From assembly GCF_034439435.1 (NCBI RefSeq), contig NZ_JAPCKJ010000001.1, positions 744,001 through 808,000 of the forward strand: a stretch of DNA of 64,000 nucleotides, read 5' to 3'. The stretch comes from Sarcina sp034439435 (GTDB taxonomy: Bacteria > Bacillota > Clostridia > Clostridiales > Clostridiaceae). Both the position numbers and the translations under genes were made by a program. Shown piece by piece: positions 1-8,639 of this stretch. Position 1 is the stretch's first letter, and each line of letters opens with the position of its first letter. The notes under the pieces were generated by a model. The model saw only the letters and a program-made list of their open reading frames with translations, was not told where the DNA came from and made no database searches.

Positions 1-995
1 CTACCAACTGTTCCTTGAGATGCCATACCTACTCTTTGACGCTCTTTTTCAAAGCCAGTAGCTATAACTGTTATTCTTATTTCATCTTTTAAGTTTTCAT
101 CAATAACAGTACCAAATATTATGTTAGCATCTGGATCGGCAGCTTCTTGAACTATTTCAGCAGCCTCATTTATTTCTAATAATCCTAATTCAGAATCACC
201 TGTTACGTTTAATAGAACCCCAGTAGCTCCAACTATTGATGTTTCTAATAATGGAGATGATATTGCTTCTCTAGCAGCATCTTGCGCTCTGCTTTCTCCT
301 TTACCATATCCAACACCCATGTGAGCTAATCCCTTGTCTAACATAACAGCTCTTACGTCTGCAAAGTCTAAGTTTATTAATCCAGGGTTAGTTATAAGGT
401 CTGATATACCTTGTACACCTTGTCTTAAAACATCATCAGCTTTCTTGAATGATTCTAATAAAGTTGTTTTCTTATCTACCATTGATAAAAGTCTTTCATT
501 AGGTATTGTAACTAATGTATCAACTTTTTCTTTTAAGTTTGCTATACCCATTTCAGCATGAGTCATTCTTCTTCTACCTTCAAATGGGAATGGTTTAGTA
601 ACTATACCAACTGTTAATATTCCCATTGACTTAGCTATCTCAGCAACTACTGGTGCAGCACCTGTACCTGTACCACCGCCCATACCAGCAGTTATGAATA
701 CCATATCAGCTCCTGATATAGCTTCTGTTATTTCATCTCTGCTCTCTTCAGCAGCTTTTTTACCTATTTCAGGATTAGCACCTGCGCCTAGTCCTTTTGT
801 AAGTTTATCACCTATTTGAATTTTATTTTGGGCATGAGACAATGTTAAGGCTTGTTTATCTGTATTTATAGCAATAAATTCAACGTCTCTTAAACCTTCT
901 TGAATCATTCTATTAACAGCGTTTCCGCCTCCGCCTCCGCATCCAATTACCTTAATATTAGTAAATGATTGTATATCTACATCAAAATCTAACAA
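1..995 (-). CDS. ftsZ: Cell division protein FtsZ, C-terminus cut by window edge
   Basis: Tubulin-like GTPase that polymerises into the cytokinetic Z-ring. About 331 residues are present. The N-terminus shows the nucleotide-binding GCGGGGGNA segment and the tubulin signature GGGTGTG near residue 105. The start is taken as TTG at 995 (protein begins MLDFDVDIQSF) because GGAGGAA lies just upstream and no ATG fits. The remaining C-terminal linker and FtsA/SepF-binding tail lie outside the window. It follows ftsA by 13 bases, so the two are very probably cotranscribed. Confidence 0.97.
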   Translation of the reverse strand, partial: MLDFDVDIQSFTNIKVIGCGGGGGNAVNRMIQEGLRDVEFIAINTDKQALTLSHAQNKIQIGDKLTKGLGAGANPEIGKKAAEESRDEITEAISGADMVFITAGMGGGTGTGAAPVVAEIAKSMGILTVGIVTKPFPFEGRRRMTHAEMGIANLKEKVDTLVTIPNERLLSMVDKKTTLLESFKKADDVLRQGVQGISDLITNPGLINLDFADVRAVMLDKGLAHMGVGYGKGESRAQDAAREAISSPLLETSIVGATGVLLNVTGDSELGLLEINEAAEIVQEAADPDANIIFGTVIDENLKDEIRITVIATGFEKERQRVGMASQGTVG

Positions 996-1008
996 ACCAA
1001 TTCCTCCT

Positions 1009-2247
1009 TTAGAAAAGCTCTTCTAAGAACGCCATTATTTTGGAAAGCCCTCTCTTCTTTACACTTTTATTTTCACTTTTATTTTCCTTATCAACGGTTA
1101 CTTTCTTACCTGAAAGCAACTCTTCATCACATATTAATTTTAACCTATCATATACCTCTTTAACAATACTAATTGCATTAATTATTGAAGAATTGTCAAA
1201 TAAAAATTGTTTTTTAGTGAATATTTTTACATCTTTATCAGATATATATTCCAATCTTTCCTTAATGTGTTCATAATAACTGATACCATCACCAGTTAAT
1301 ATTATCATATCTGTAGTGTTTAAAATCTCTTTTTCTACTAACTTATTATTGACAATTTCTAGTATTTCGCTTAATCTAGCATCTATAATATCATGAATTA
1401 AATAGGTATCCAATATATAATCTTCAAAGGAAATATTATTGTAATCCTTTCTAATACTATAATATTTTGAAGAATATTGCAATTTTAATCTTTCTGCTTC
1501 TTCTTCTGATATTGATAAACATATTGCTAAATCTTTACTTATGTTCCTTCCACCTAAAGGCACGCAGTCTATATCCTTTAATACATTTCCTTTATAACTA
1601 TATATCTGAGTTTCTTCAGCACCAACATCAATAATTACAATATTAGAAGTTTCTGTTTTTTTATTCAGAAATATATTTTTAAATCCAAATCCCAATCCAA
1701 TTGTCCCTAAAACTTCATAACCTGCCTCTAGAACAATCTTGTTTAGCACACTTATTTTTGACTTAGGTGCAACAATTAAGTCCTCATCTATTTCTATTCT
1801 TTCTGTTTTCATTCCTATTGGGTTCTCTACAAAGCCAACTTCTTCTGTATAAAATGAATTTATTACACTATCGGCTACACATTCCTCTTCAGAAAGATTT
1901 AATGTTCTTCCTTCTATATAAGCCTCTTCTAAGTTTTCTTTAAAAACTAATGAATCATCATTATCTGTATAGGAATACCCCTTATTTTCTACTATTTTGC
2001 ATTCATTATTTTTTAATGTTAAGTAAACACCTTGAATATTATGTCCACTTTTTTCCCCTAGTTCTTTTAGACATTCTTTTACGGCCTCTATAACAGACTC
2101 TTCATCTATTATTTTACCCTTAGATACACCATGCACATCTTTTACTACAAAATCTAATACTTCAAATTCTCCACTTTCATTTTCACCAGATATAGCTGCA
2201 CAGATATTTCTGTTTCCAATATCCAGTCCCACTATGTTTTTAGACAT
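1009..2247 (-). CDS. ftsA: FtsA-like actin-family cell division ATPase
   Basis: Actin-like protein that tethers FtsZ to the membrane. Visible are the N-terminal phosphate-1 motif GLDIGNRNI, the SHS2-type insertion, IVIIDVGAEET (phosphate 2) and PLGGRNISKDLA, typical of FtsA. The last 14 residues (RGLSKIMAFLEELF) form an amphipathic helix like the FtsA membrane-targeting sequence, preceded by a Lys/Asn/Ser-rich linker. At 412 aa it is close to usual FtsA length but diverged in sequence. It lies directly upstream of ftsZ in the same direction, the classic pairing. Confidence 0.85.
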   Translation of the reverse strand: MSKNIVGLDIGNRNICAAISGENESGEFEVLDFVVKDVHGVSKGKIIDEESVIEAVKECLKELGEKSGHNIQGVYLTLKNNECKIVENKGYSYTDNDDSLVFKENLEEAYIEGRTLNLSEEECVADSVINSFYTEEVGFVENPIGMKTERIEIDEDLIVAPKSKISVLNKIVLEAGYEVLGTIGLGFGFKNIFLNKKTETSNIVIIDVGAEETQIYSYKGNVLKDIDCVPLGGRNISKDLAICLSISEEEAERLKLQYSSKYYSIRKDYNNISFEDYILDTYLIHDIIDARLSEILEIVNNKLVEKEILNTTDMIILTGDGISYYEHIKERLEYISDKDVKIFTKKQFLFDNSSIINAISIVKEVYDRLKLICDEELLSGKKVTVDKENKSENKSVKKRGLSKIMAFLEELF

Positions 2248-2325
2248 TTTTTCTATGTGTACCTCCCTATCTAAAAATTGTGATTAATATATATATTCTC
2301 TTAAATTCTTAAATTTCCTCTATAT

Positions 2326-3378
2326 TTAATACATCAATAATCGACTTAGAATTTCCCTATCTATTGCAGAATTCATCGCAGTTTCTTTTGTTATGACACC
2401 TTCTCTAAAAAGCTTAGCCAATTCCATGTCCATTGTTGTCATACCATATTTACTTCCTGTTTGTATAGATGATTCTATTTGATGCGTTTTTCCTTCTCTT
2501 ATTAAATTCCTTATAGCTGGTGTAGCAGTCATTATTTCTAAGGCTGCCGTTCTCTCACCATCAACTGTTTCTACCAATTGTTGTGATATAATTACTTGTA
2601 AAACAGATGCTAATTGTATTTTTATTTGTTCCTGTTGGTGTGGCGGGAAAACATCTACTATTCTGTCTATAGTTTTAGCTGCTCCTATAGTATGAAGAGT
2701 TGAAAATACTAAATGTCCAGTTTCAGCTGCTGTTATTGCTATTGAAATAGTTTCTAAATCTCTCATTTCTCCAATTAAAATAACATCTGGATCTTCCCTT
2801 AAAGCTGCTTTCAATGCTCTTTCATAGCTCAAAGTATCTTTACCTATCTCTCTTTGATTTACAATAGATTTATTATGTTTATGCAGAAATTCTATTGGGT
2901 CTTCTATAGTTATAATATGAGCCTCTCTATTAGTATTTATTTCATTTATTAGAGCTGCTAATGTAGTACTCTTACCACTTCCTGTTGGTCCTGTAACAAG
3001 TACAAGTCCTCTTTTAAGATTACATACCTCCTTTAAAACATCAGGATATCCTAACTTTTCTAAAGTTGGCATCTCTACAGATATGACTCTTATAGCCAAT
3101 GCTGTACTATTTCTCTGCTTATATATATTAACTCTAAATCTACCTTTACCATGTATTGAATATGAGGTATCATACTCTCCGATGGCATCATACTTTTCAT
3201 AGGCATCCTGTAGTATTTCCTTAGCATATGCTTCAGTATCTCCAGGACGTAGTATTTCATGTTCTAGCCTTACTAATTTTCCATTAACCTTTATTATAGG
3301 AGAAATACCTACTGTTAAATGCAAGTCAGATGCTCCCTCTTTAACTGTCAATTCTAAAAGTTCTGTCAAACTTTGCAT
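2326..3378 (-). CDS. pilT: Type IV pilus retraction ATPase PilT
   Basis: Secretion-superfamily hexameric ATPase that powers pilus disassembly and gliding/twitching in clostridia. It has an N-terminal PAS-like domain (SDLHL), Walker A GPTGSGKST near residue 130, an Asp box (IEDPIEF), Walker B (DVILIGEMRD) and a His box (HLVFSTLHT). The 350 aa length is normal for PilT. The start ATG follows GGAGGAG. No other pilus gene is in the window; it sits between sigK and ftsA and its product would act with pilus genes elsewhere. Confidence 0.95.
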   Translation of the reverse strand: MQSLTELLELTVKEGASDLHLTVGISPIIKVNGKLVRLEHEILRPGDTEAYAKEILQDAYEKYDAIGEYDTSYSIHGKGRFRVNIYKQRNSTALAIRVISVEMPTLEKLGYPDVLKEVCNLKRGLVLVTGPTGSGKSTTLAALINEINTNREAHIITIEDPIEFLHKHNKSIVNQREIGKDTLSYERALKAALREDPDVILIGEMRDLETISIAITAAETGHLVFSTLHTIGAAKTIDRIVDVFPPHQQEQIKIQLASVLQVIISQQLVETVDGERTAALEIMTATPAIRNLIREGKTHQIESSIQTGSKYGMTTMDMELAKLFREGVITKETAMNSAIDREILSRLLMY

Positions 3379-3406
3379 AATCTCCTCCTAAACTTAACTC
3401 TCAATA

Positions 3407-3445
3407 AATAATTTGTCCATTTCACAAAGAAATGAACAAATTATT
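3407..3445 (-). other. Strong hairpin between sigK and pilT
   Basis: A 17-bp stem with one mismatch (AATAATTTGTYCATTTC against its complement) and a 5-nt loop. No clear U-run follows in the minus direction, so it may be an RNA-processing or attenuating hairpin rather than a full terminator for sigK. Confidence 0.55.
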
Positions 3446-3557
3446 CATAGAAGAATTCACCTTTTTTATCGTATAATAAATATTATAAACCATATGATAT
3501 TTCAATTCCATAATTTTATAAAACTTATTTTTTTTTATACAATTTCTTAAGTATCAT

Positions 3558-4259
3558 TTAATATTTGAATTCTTTATTTAATTTTTTTAATGCTTTTTTT
3601 TCTATTCTAGATACATATGACCTTGATATACCAAGAATCCCTGCTATTTCTCTCTGAGTTTTTATATCACCATCTAATAAGCCATATCTCATCTGAAGTA
3701 TTTCTTTTTCTCTAGAACTTAAAATATCAGACATTTTTTTATAAAGAGCCTTAACCTGTAATGAGTTTTCAACTATTTCCAAAACCGAGTCTGCATCGCT
3801 ACTTAAGATATCTATAAGACATATTTCATTTCCTTCTTTATCTACTCCTATAGGATCTTGAAGAAACACCTCTCCCTTAGTCTTTTTATTATTTCTAAAA
3901 AGCATAAGTATTTCATTATCTATACACTTAGCTGCATATGTTGCAAGCCGTATGCCTTTGCTGGTATCAAAGGAATCTATAGCCTTTATTAACCCTATTG
4001 TTCCTATAGATATAAGATCGTCCATTTCCTTTGAATTTTGATAACTTGAAGAATACTTCTTAACTATATGTGCTACTAGCCTTAAATTCCGCTCAACCAA
4101 TATACGTTTAGCCTCAACATCTCCATTTTTCAACCTTTCTAAGTACATCTTTTCATCCTTTTCATTCAAAGGCTTTGGAAAAGTAGAATTCCCTGTTACA
4201 TAGCCAGTTAAAAAAATATTGCTACCAACTAATTCTAATAAGTATTGTAACATGAACAT
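3558..4259 (-). CDS. sigK: Sporulation sigma factor SigK (uninterrupted)
   Basis: Sigma-70 family factor for late mother-cell transcription; in C. perfringens SigK is also needed early in sporulation and for enterotoxin expression (established knowledge). At 233 aa the frame is continuous, with no skin-type intervening element. Region 2 (RNLRLVAHIVKKY, DLISIGTIGLIKAIDSF) and the region 4 helix-turn-helix (TQREIAGILGISRSYVSRIEKKALKKL) match SigK closely. The short hydrophobic leader before residue 20 is the expected pro-sequence, removed by SpoIVFB-type proteolysis. Start ATG at 4259 has AGGGGGAA upstream; an in-frame ATG at 4253 is an alternative. Confidence 0.93.
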   Translation of the reverse strand: MFMLQYLLELVGSNIFLTGYVTGNSTFPKPLNEKDEKMYLERLKNGDVEAKRILVERNLRLVAHIVKKYSSSYQNSKEMDDLISIGTIGLIKAIDSFDTSKGIRLATYAAKCIDNEILMLFRNNKKTKGEVFLQDPIGVDKEGNEICLIDILSSDADSVLEIVENSLQVKALYKKMSDILSSREKEILQMRYGLLDGDIKTQREIAGILGISRSYVSRIEKKALKKLNKEFKY

Positions 4260-4286
4260 GCCGTTCCCCCTATTAATGCTTATTAC

Positions 4287-4295
4287 TATAATATG
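4287..4295 (-). promoter_or_regulatory. Candidate sigma-E/sigma-K type -10 element upstream of sigK
   Basis: Reading the minus strand, CATATTATA fits the CATANNNTA pattern of mother-cell sigma factors, 27 bases before the sigK start codon. The matching -35 is weak, so this is tentative. Confidence 0.35.
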
Positions 4296-4325
4296 AGTTG
4301 ATAGCTAAAATATTGCTAAATCTAT

Positions 4326-5990
4326 TTATTTTTTTGTAAGTTCTAAAACTATATCTCTAAAAATAGGACCTGCAGTATTACCTCCACCTGGCTTTCTATC
4401 TTCATAGACATTCTTTATATTTGGCACCATAACTCCTAAAGTATAGTATTTTCCTTCATGTTTAAAGTATCCTAAAAACCACCCATGAAGTTCCTCTCCT
4501 AAAGCCTCTGCTGTTCCTGTTTTAGCCCCTACCTCTATTCCTTCAATTTGAGTTACAATGGCAGTTCCCTCTCCAACAGTAGAATTCATTACACTTTTTA
4601 AATTATTAGCTGTTTCTTTAGAAATTACATTTTTTCTAAGTTCAGTAAACTCTTTTACCATTTTACCCTTTTGATTTTCAAATCCTTTTAATATATATGG
4701 CTGTACATACTCTCCTTCATTAACAACAGGAGCTATTATTCCTGCCATTTGGATTAAACTTGTTTGCATTGATTGACCAATAGAAAGGTTAGTTATACTA
4801 ACATTTTCTGGTACAGCCCCTCTAGTTTCCATACCAGTCTTTTCATCCAAACCTAATACTGAAGAAAAAATTCCTTGTTTCTTTGCAAAATCTAAAAGTT
4901 CTTTTGTTCCTATTTCAGCTCCAAGTTTTGAGAAAACATCATTACATGAAACCTCAAAGGCTTCTTTTACACTAATAGTTCCATGTATTTTTTCTTTCTT
5001 ACATACTAAGCCCTCACATCTTAACTCATCTGAAAGACTTATTCCTTTTAACTCCATTGCCGCTTCTAAGGTTAATATTTTAAATATTGATCCTGCTTCA
5101 TACCCACTAATACTTCCAGAACCTAAAACAACATTAGGTGATCCTTCATTTTTTTGTGCTAAGGCTAATACTTCTCCACTAGCACTATCAATAAGAACAG
5201 CTCCAGCATTTTGAAATGTTTTATATTCTTCTTTTGATAATACATCTCTAACTATTTTTTGCATTTCACTATCTAATGTTAATTTAACATTTAGATTACT
5301 CTCTGGTATATCATACTCCTCTTCTCCATATAAGCCATCATGGTCTCTTTCAAAAACAATTTTAGGGTCTTTATTGTTTTCTAACTCTTTCTCTATTATC
5401 ATTTCTAAAGACTTTTCTTCTTTATCTATTTCCTTAGTCTCAACCCTTTTATTTTCATTTTCTACTAAGGCAAAACCTTTAGTAGATGTTAACATATTCT
5501 CTATTTTCCAACTTTCATCTTTTTTCTTTTCTTGAGCCACATAAGTGTAAATTCCCTTTATATTTTTTAAGCTATTTATTTTATCAAAATTCTCTTTTGA
5601 TACATCATAATATAACTTACCTCCATTTTTAACCACAGCATCAAAAGAAAAGTCCTTGTCCTCTGATTTCATAATATAATTAAAAGCCATTATATTTTCT
5701 AAGTTCTGATTTAAATTATTTAATTTAAAAGCCATAGTATCTATAACTACCTTGTATTTAATATCATATTGAAAAATACTCTTTCCATTTCTATCTAGAA
5801 GAGAATAATTATAGTCAGAAATTTGTTCATATTGTTTATGATTCCCCTTAAAACTACCAGTTTCTCTTGTACTATATTTTTTTTGAATATAGTAAACTCG
5901 CATACTAAGTAATATTAAAACTAAAAGCAGTAAAGATACTAAGCTTATTAATCTATTTTTAATTTGTGTTTTTCTTTTCCTATTAAACAT
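4326..5990 (-). CDS. Penicillin-binding protein, class B transpeptidase
   Basis: Membrane-anchored DD-transpeptidase for peptidoglycan crosslinking. There is a single N-terminal TM helix (residues 12-32) and a divergent dimerisation/pedestal region to about residue 235. The transpeptidase domain then carries SIFK (S-x-x-K, near residue 300), SCN (S-x-N) and KTGTAE (K-T-G). At 554 aa it is short for SpoVD/PBP2 and shows no PASTA domain. Its place directly upstream of sigK suggests a sporulation or septal role, which is inference. Its ribosome binding site AGGAGG is buried in a hairpin (5991-6036). Confidence 0.85.
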   Translation of the reverse strand: MFNRKRKTQIKNRLISLVSLLLLVLILLSMRVYYIQKKYSTRETGSFKGNHKQYEQISDYNYSLLDRNGKSIFQYDIKYKVVIDTMAFKLNNLNQNLENIMAFNYIMKSEDKDFSFDAVVKNGGKLYYDVSKENFDKINSLKNIKGIYTYVAQEKKKDESWKIENMLTSTKGFALVENENKRVETKEIDKEEKSLEMIIEKELENNKDPKIVFERDHDGLYGEEEYDIPESNLNVKLTLDSEMQKIVRDVLSKEEYKTFQNAGAVLIDSASGEVLALAQKNEGSPNVVLGSGSISGYEAGSIFKILTLEAAMELKGISLSDELRCEGLVCKKEKIHGTISVKEAFEVSCNDVFSKLGAEIGTKELLDFAKKQGIFSSVLGLDEKTGMETRGAVPENVSITNLSIGQSMQTSLIQMAGIIAPVVNEGEYVQPYILKGFENQKGKMVKEFTELRKNVISKETANNLKSVMNSTVGEGTAIVTQIEGIEVGAKTGTAEALGEELHGWFLGYFKHEGKYYTLGVMVPNIKNVYEDRKPGGGNTAGPIFRDIVLELTKK

Positions 5991-6036
5991 AAAAATACCC
6001 CTCCTGGCTAAATTCTAGCCAAGTTAGGGGTATTTT
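5991..6036 (-). terminator. Terminator-like hairpin that contains the RBS of the PBP gene
   Basis: On the minus strand AAAATACCCCT pairs with AGGGGTATTTT, and inside it TGGCTA pairs with TAGCCA. The 3' arm contains AGGAGG at 6000-6005, nine bases before the ATG at 5990, and ends in UAUUUUUA. It can therefore act both as terminator for udk and as a lid on PBP translation. Confidence 0.75.
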
Positions 6037-6117
6037 ATTCAGCAATAGTTATTAGTTTTGTCTTATTATTGAAGTAAATCTTCTAAGACAAGGATTCCAA
6101 CCAATATATTATTTATA

Positions 6118-6744
6118 TTATTCGTATTGTCCTAAAACCTCTTTTATTTTTGCAACAATAATATCTATAGCAACTTTGTTATGTCCGCCTTCTGGTATTA
6201 TTATATCTGCAAATTTCTTTGTAGGTTCTGTAAATTGGTTATGCATAGGCTTAACTACATTTAAGTACTGATTTATAACAGACTCTATAGTTCTACCTCT
6301 CTCATTTATGTCTCTGACCATTCTTCTTATGATTCTAACATCGGCATCTGTATCAACGTAAATTTTTATATCTAGAAGTTCTCTTATTCTTGGATCTTCT
6401 AAGATTAATATTCCCTCTACAATAACAATTTCCTTTGGTTCAACTGTAGTTGTTTCTTCAACTCTGTTATGTATTGCAAAATCATAACTTGGTTTTTGTA
6501 TAGAATGTCCATTTAGAAGTGATTCTAAATGAGAAACTAAAAGGTTGTTATCAAAAGCATGTGGATGATCGTAGTTAGTTTTAACTCTATCCTCCATTGA
6601 TAAATGGCTTTGATCCTTATAGTATGAATCTTGTTCTATCATAGCAATACATTCTTCACCAAATTGTCTGTATATTTCCTTTGCTATTGTACTTTTACCT
6701 GAGCCAGTACCACCTGTTATTCCTATAAAAATTGGTCTCTTCAT
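6118..6744 (-). CDS. udk: Uridine kinase
   Basis: Phosphorylates uridine and cytidine with ATP/GTP for pyrimidine salvage. Walker A GGTGSGKST lies near residue 15, followed by DSYYKD and NYDHPHAFD, which are characteristic of uridine kinase. The start MKRPIFIGI is chosen at 6744 because AGGAGG lies ten bases upstream. The ATG overlaps the stop of the preceding peptidase gene (TAATG), implying translational coupling. About 208 aa, normal length. The udk-U32 peptidase order is conserved in Firmicutes. Confidence 0.96.
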   Translation of the reverse strand: MKRPIFIGITGGTGSGKSTIAKEIYRQFGEECIAMIEQDSYYKDQSHLSMEDRVKTNYDHPHAFDNNLLVSHLESLLNGHSIQKPSYDFAIHNRVEETTTVEPKEIVIVEGILILEDPRIRELLDIKIYVDTDADVRIIRRMVRDINERGRTIESVINQYLNVVKPMHNQFTEPTKKFADIIIPEGGHNKVAIDIIVAKIKEVLGQYE

Positions 6745-7973
6745 TAGCTGTTTGCCTCCTTGCACTTAATTAACATATCATTTATCTTTACAGGCTTATC
6801 TATTTTAACCTTGAATATCATTTGAGCTTTGTTAGCAACATCTATTTTTTGATCTTTTTCATCTTTCATATCATTCATTTGGATTTCATAGTAGTCTCCA
6901 ACTGGAGTTAAGACTTCTACTGTATCTCCTTCGAATAATCTGTTTCTTTGCTCTATAGTTGCAACTTGAGTTTCTTCGTTATAATCTCTAACAACTCCTA
7001 CGATATCATAATCTCTTATATAAGATGATGATTCATAAACTTGCTCACCTGATTTTCCAAAATAAAATCCTGTGTGATATCTTCTGTGACTAACCTTTAA
7101 TAGATTATCCATTAATTTTTGGTCAAACTCATATCCTTCTGGATCTTCCCAATACTTATCTAAAGCTTCTCTGTAAGCTTTAACAATTGCTGCAACATAG
7201 TATGGGCTCTTCATTCTTCCCTCTATCTTAAATGAGTATATACCACTCTTAACAAGCTCTGGGATATATTCTATCATACATAAATCCTTTGAATTCATTA
7301 TGTATGTACCTTTATCATCTTCTATAACTTGGAAATACTCTCCTGGTCTCTTTTCTTCCATTAAGTAATACTTATATCTACATGCTTGAGAGCAAGCTCC
7401 TCTATTTGAGTCTCTTCCTGTCATATAGTTAGATATTAAGCATCTACCTGAGTATGCCATACACATTGATCCATGTACGAAAGCTTCTAAATCACAATCT
7501 TCTGGTAAGTTCGCATGTATCTTTTCAACTTCTTTGAAGCTAAGTTCTCTAGCTAAAACAATTCTCTTAACTCCTAAGCTGTGCCAAAACTTAGCTGACT
7601 TCCAGTTTACGTTGTTTGCTTGAGTACTTAAGTGTATTTCTAAGTCTGGTGCAACTTCCTTTGCAGTGATTATTATTGATGGATCTGAAACGATTATTGC
7701 ATCTACATTTAAATTATCTAGACCAATAATGTATTCTTCTAATCCTTCTAAATCATCATTATGAGGGAATACGTTCATAGTAACATAAACTTTTCTTCCT
7801 CTATCATGAGCATACTTTACTCCCTCTGCTATTTGTTCGTTAGTAAAGTTATCAGCGAAAGCTCTTAAATTAAGCTTACTTCCTCCAATATAAACTGCAT
7901 CTGCTCCAAAATCTATTGCTGTTTTTAATTTTTCTAAACTACCTGCTGGTGCTAATATTTCTGGTTTTCTCAT
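6744..7973 (-). CDS. Peptidase U32 family protein (YrrO/RlhA-like)
   Basis: Member of the U32 family, named for collagenase-type peptidases; several members instead serve RNA hydroxylation (RlhA, TrhP). It has the N-terminal LAPAGSLEKLKTAIDFGADAVYIGG-type barrel start and the U32 signature EAFVHGSMCMAYSGRC. Cysteines at the signature and in RGACSQACRYKY are those proposed to hold an Fe-S cluster in RlhA/TrhP. 409 aa. The RBS is GAGGAGG. It is embedded in the conserved mltG-methyltransferase-U32-udk run. Substrate not determinable from sequence. Confidence 0.9.
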   Translation of the reverse strand: MRKPEILAPAGSLEKLKTAIDFGADAVYIGGSKLNLRAFADNFTNEQIAEGVKYAHDRGRKVYVTMNVFPHNDDLEGLEEYIIGLDNLNVDAIIVSDPSIIITAKEVAPDLEIHLSTQANNVNWKSAKFWHSLGVKRIVLARELSFKEVEKIHANLPEDCDLEAFVHGSMCMAYSGRCLISNYMTGRDSNRGACSQACRYKYYLMEEKRPGEYFQVIEDDKGTYIMNSKDLCMIEYIPELVKSGIYSFKIEGRMKSPYYVAAIVKAYREALDKYWEDPEGYEFDQKLMDNLLKVSHRRYHTGFYFGKSGEQVYESSSYIRDYDIVGVVRDYNEETQVATIEQRNRLFEGDTVEVLTPVGDYYEIQMNDMKDEKDQKIDVANKAQMIFKVKIDKPVKINDMLIKCKEANS

Positions 7974-7979
7974 GTTTGC

Positions 7980-8624
7980 TTACCTCCTCTTAGTTAACGC
8001 AATTCCATCTCCCATAGGAATAACAGTTGTTATTAGATTTTCATCCTTCGAGACTAAATCTAAATACTTTCTCATTCTTTTAACAATAGTTATTTTTCTT
8101 CTTTTCACTAAGTCATCAGAAGCAACCATTCCTCTAAACAATACATTATCTGCTATTATAATTCCGTCATCTTCTAAAAGTCTTAAACATTCTGGTAAAA
8201 AATGATTATAATGTCCTTTACCTGCATCCATGAATATCATATCAAATTTTTCATCAAGACTTTCTAAAACTTCTAAGCAATCTCCCTGTAAAATCTTGAT
8301 TTTATCTTCTAAACCAAATTTTTTGATATTCTCTGTAGCATATTTTATCATATTCTCATCTCTTTCGATTGTAGTAATATGACAATTTCCATTAGTAGCT
8401 TTATTCATAAGTATTGAAGAATATCCTATAGCTGTTCCAAGCTCTAAAATCTTCTTTGGCTTATTCATAGCTACCATAAATTCAAGAAATTTTGCACCTT
8501 CCTTTTGGATTATAGGTACCTTATTTTCTTTTGCAAAGTCTTCTAACTCTTTTAATTCGTCATTTCTATCTGGAATAAGATCTCTAAGATAATTTTCCAT
8601 ATAATCAAAGGTTACTCCACTCAT
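7980..8624 (-). CDS. O-methyltransferase, class I SAM-dependent (YrrM/TrmR-like)
   Basis: Rossmann-fold methyltransferase of the O-methyltransferase family 3. The SAM-binding motif ILELGTAIGYSSI lies near residue 60 and the acidic motif DMIFMDAGKGHY, typical of this family, near residue 125. The B. subtilis homologue YrrM (TrmR) methylates hydroxyuridine-34 of tRNA, and the adjacent U32 peptidase homologues supply that hydroxylation, so a joint tRNA wobble role is plausible inference. Start MSGVTFDY at 8624 is preferred because GGAGGAG precedes it. About 214 aa. Confidence 0.88.
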   Translation of the reverse strand: MSGVTFDYMENYLRDLIPDRNDELKELEDFAKENKVPIIQKEGAKFLEFMVAMNKPKKILELGTAIGYSSILMNKATNGNCHITTIERDENMIKYATENIKKFGLEDKIKILQGDCLEVLESLDEKFDMIFMDAGKGHYNHFLPECLRLLEDDGIIIADNVLFRGMVASDDLVKRRKITIVKRMRKYLDLVSKDENLITTVIPMGDGIALTKRR

Positions 8625-8639
8625 TTGCTCCTCCAAATT

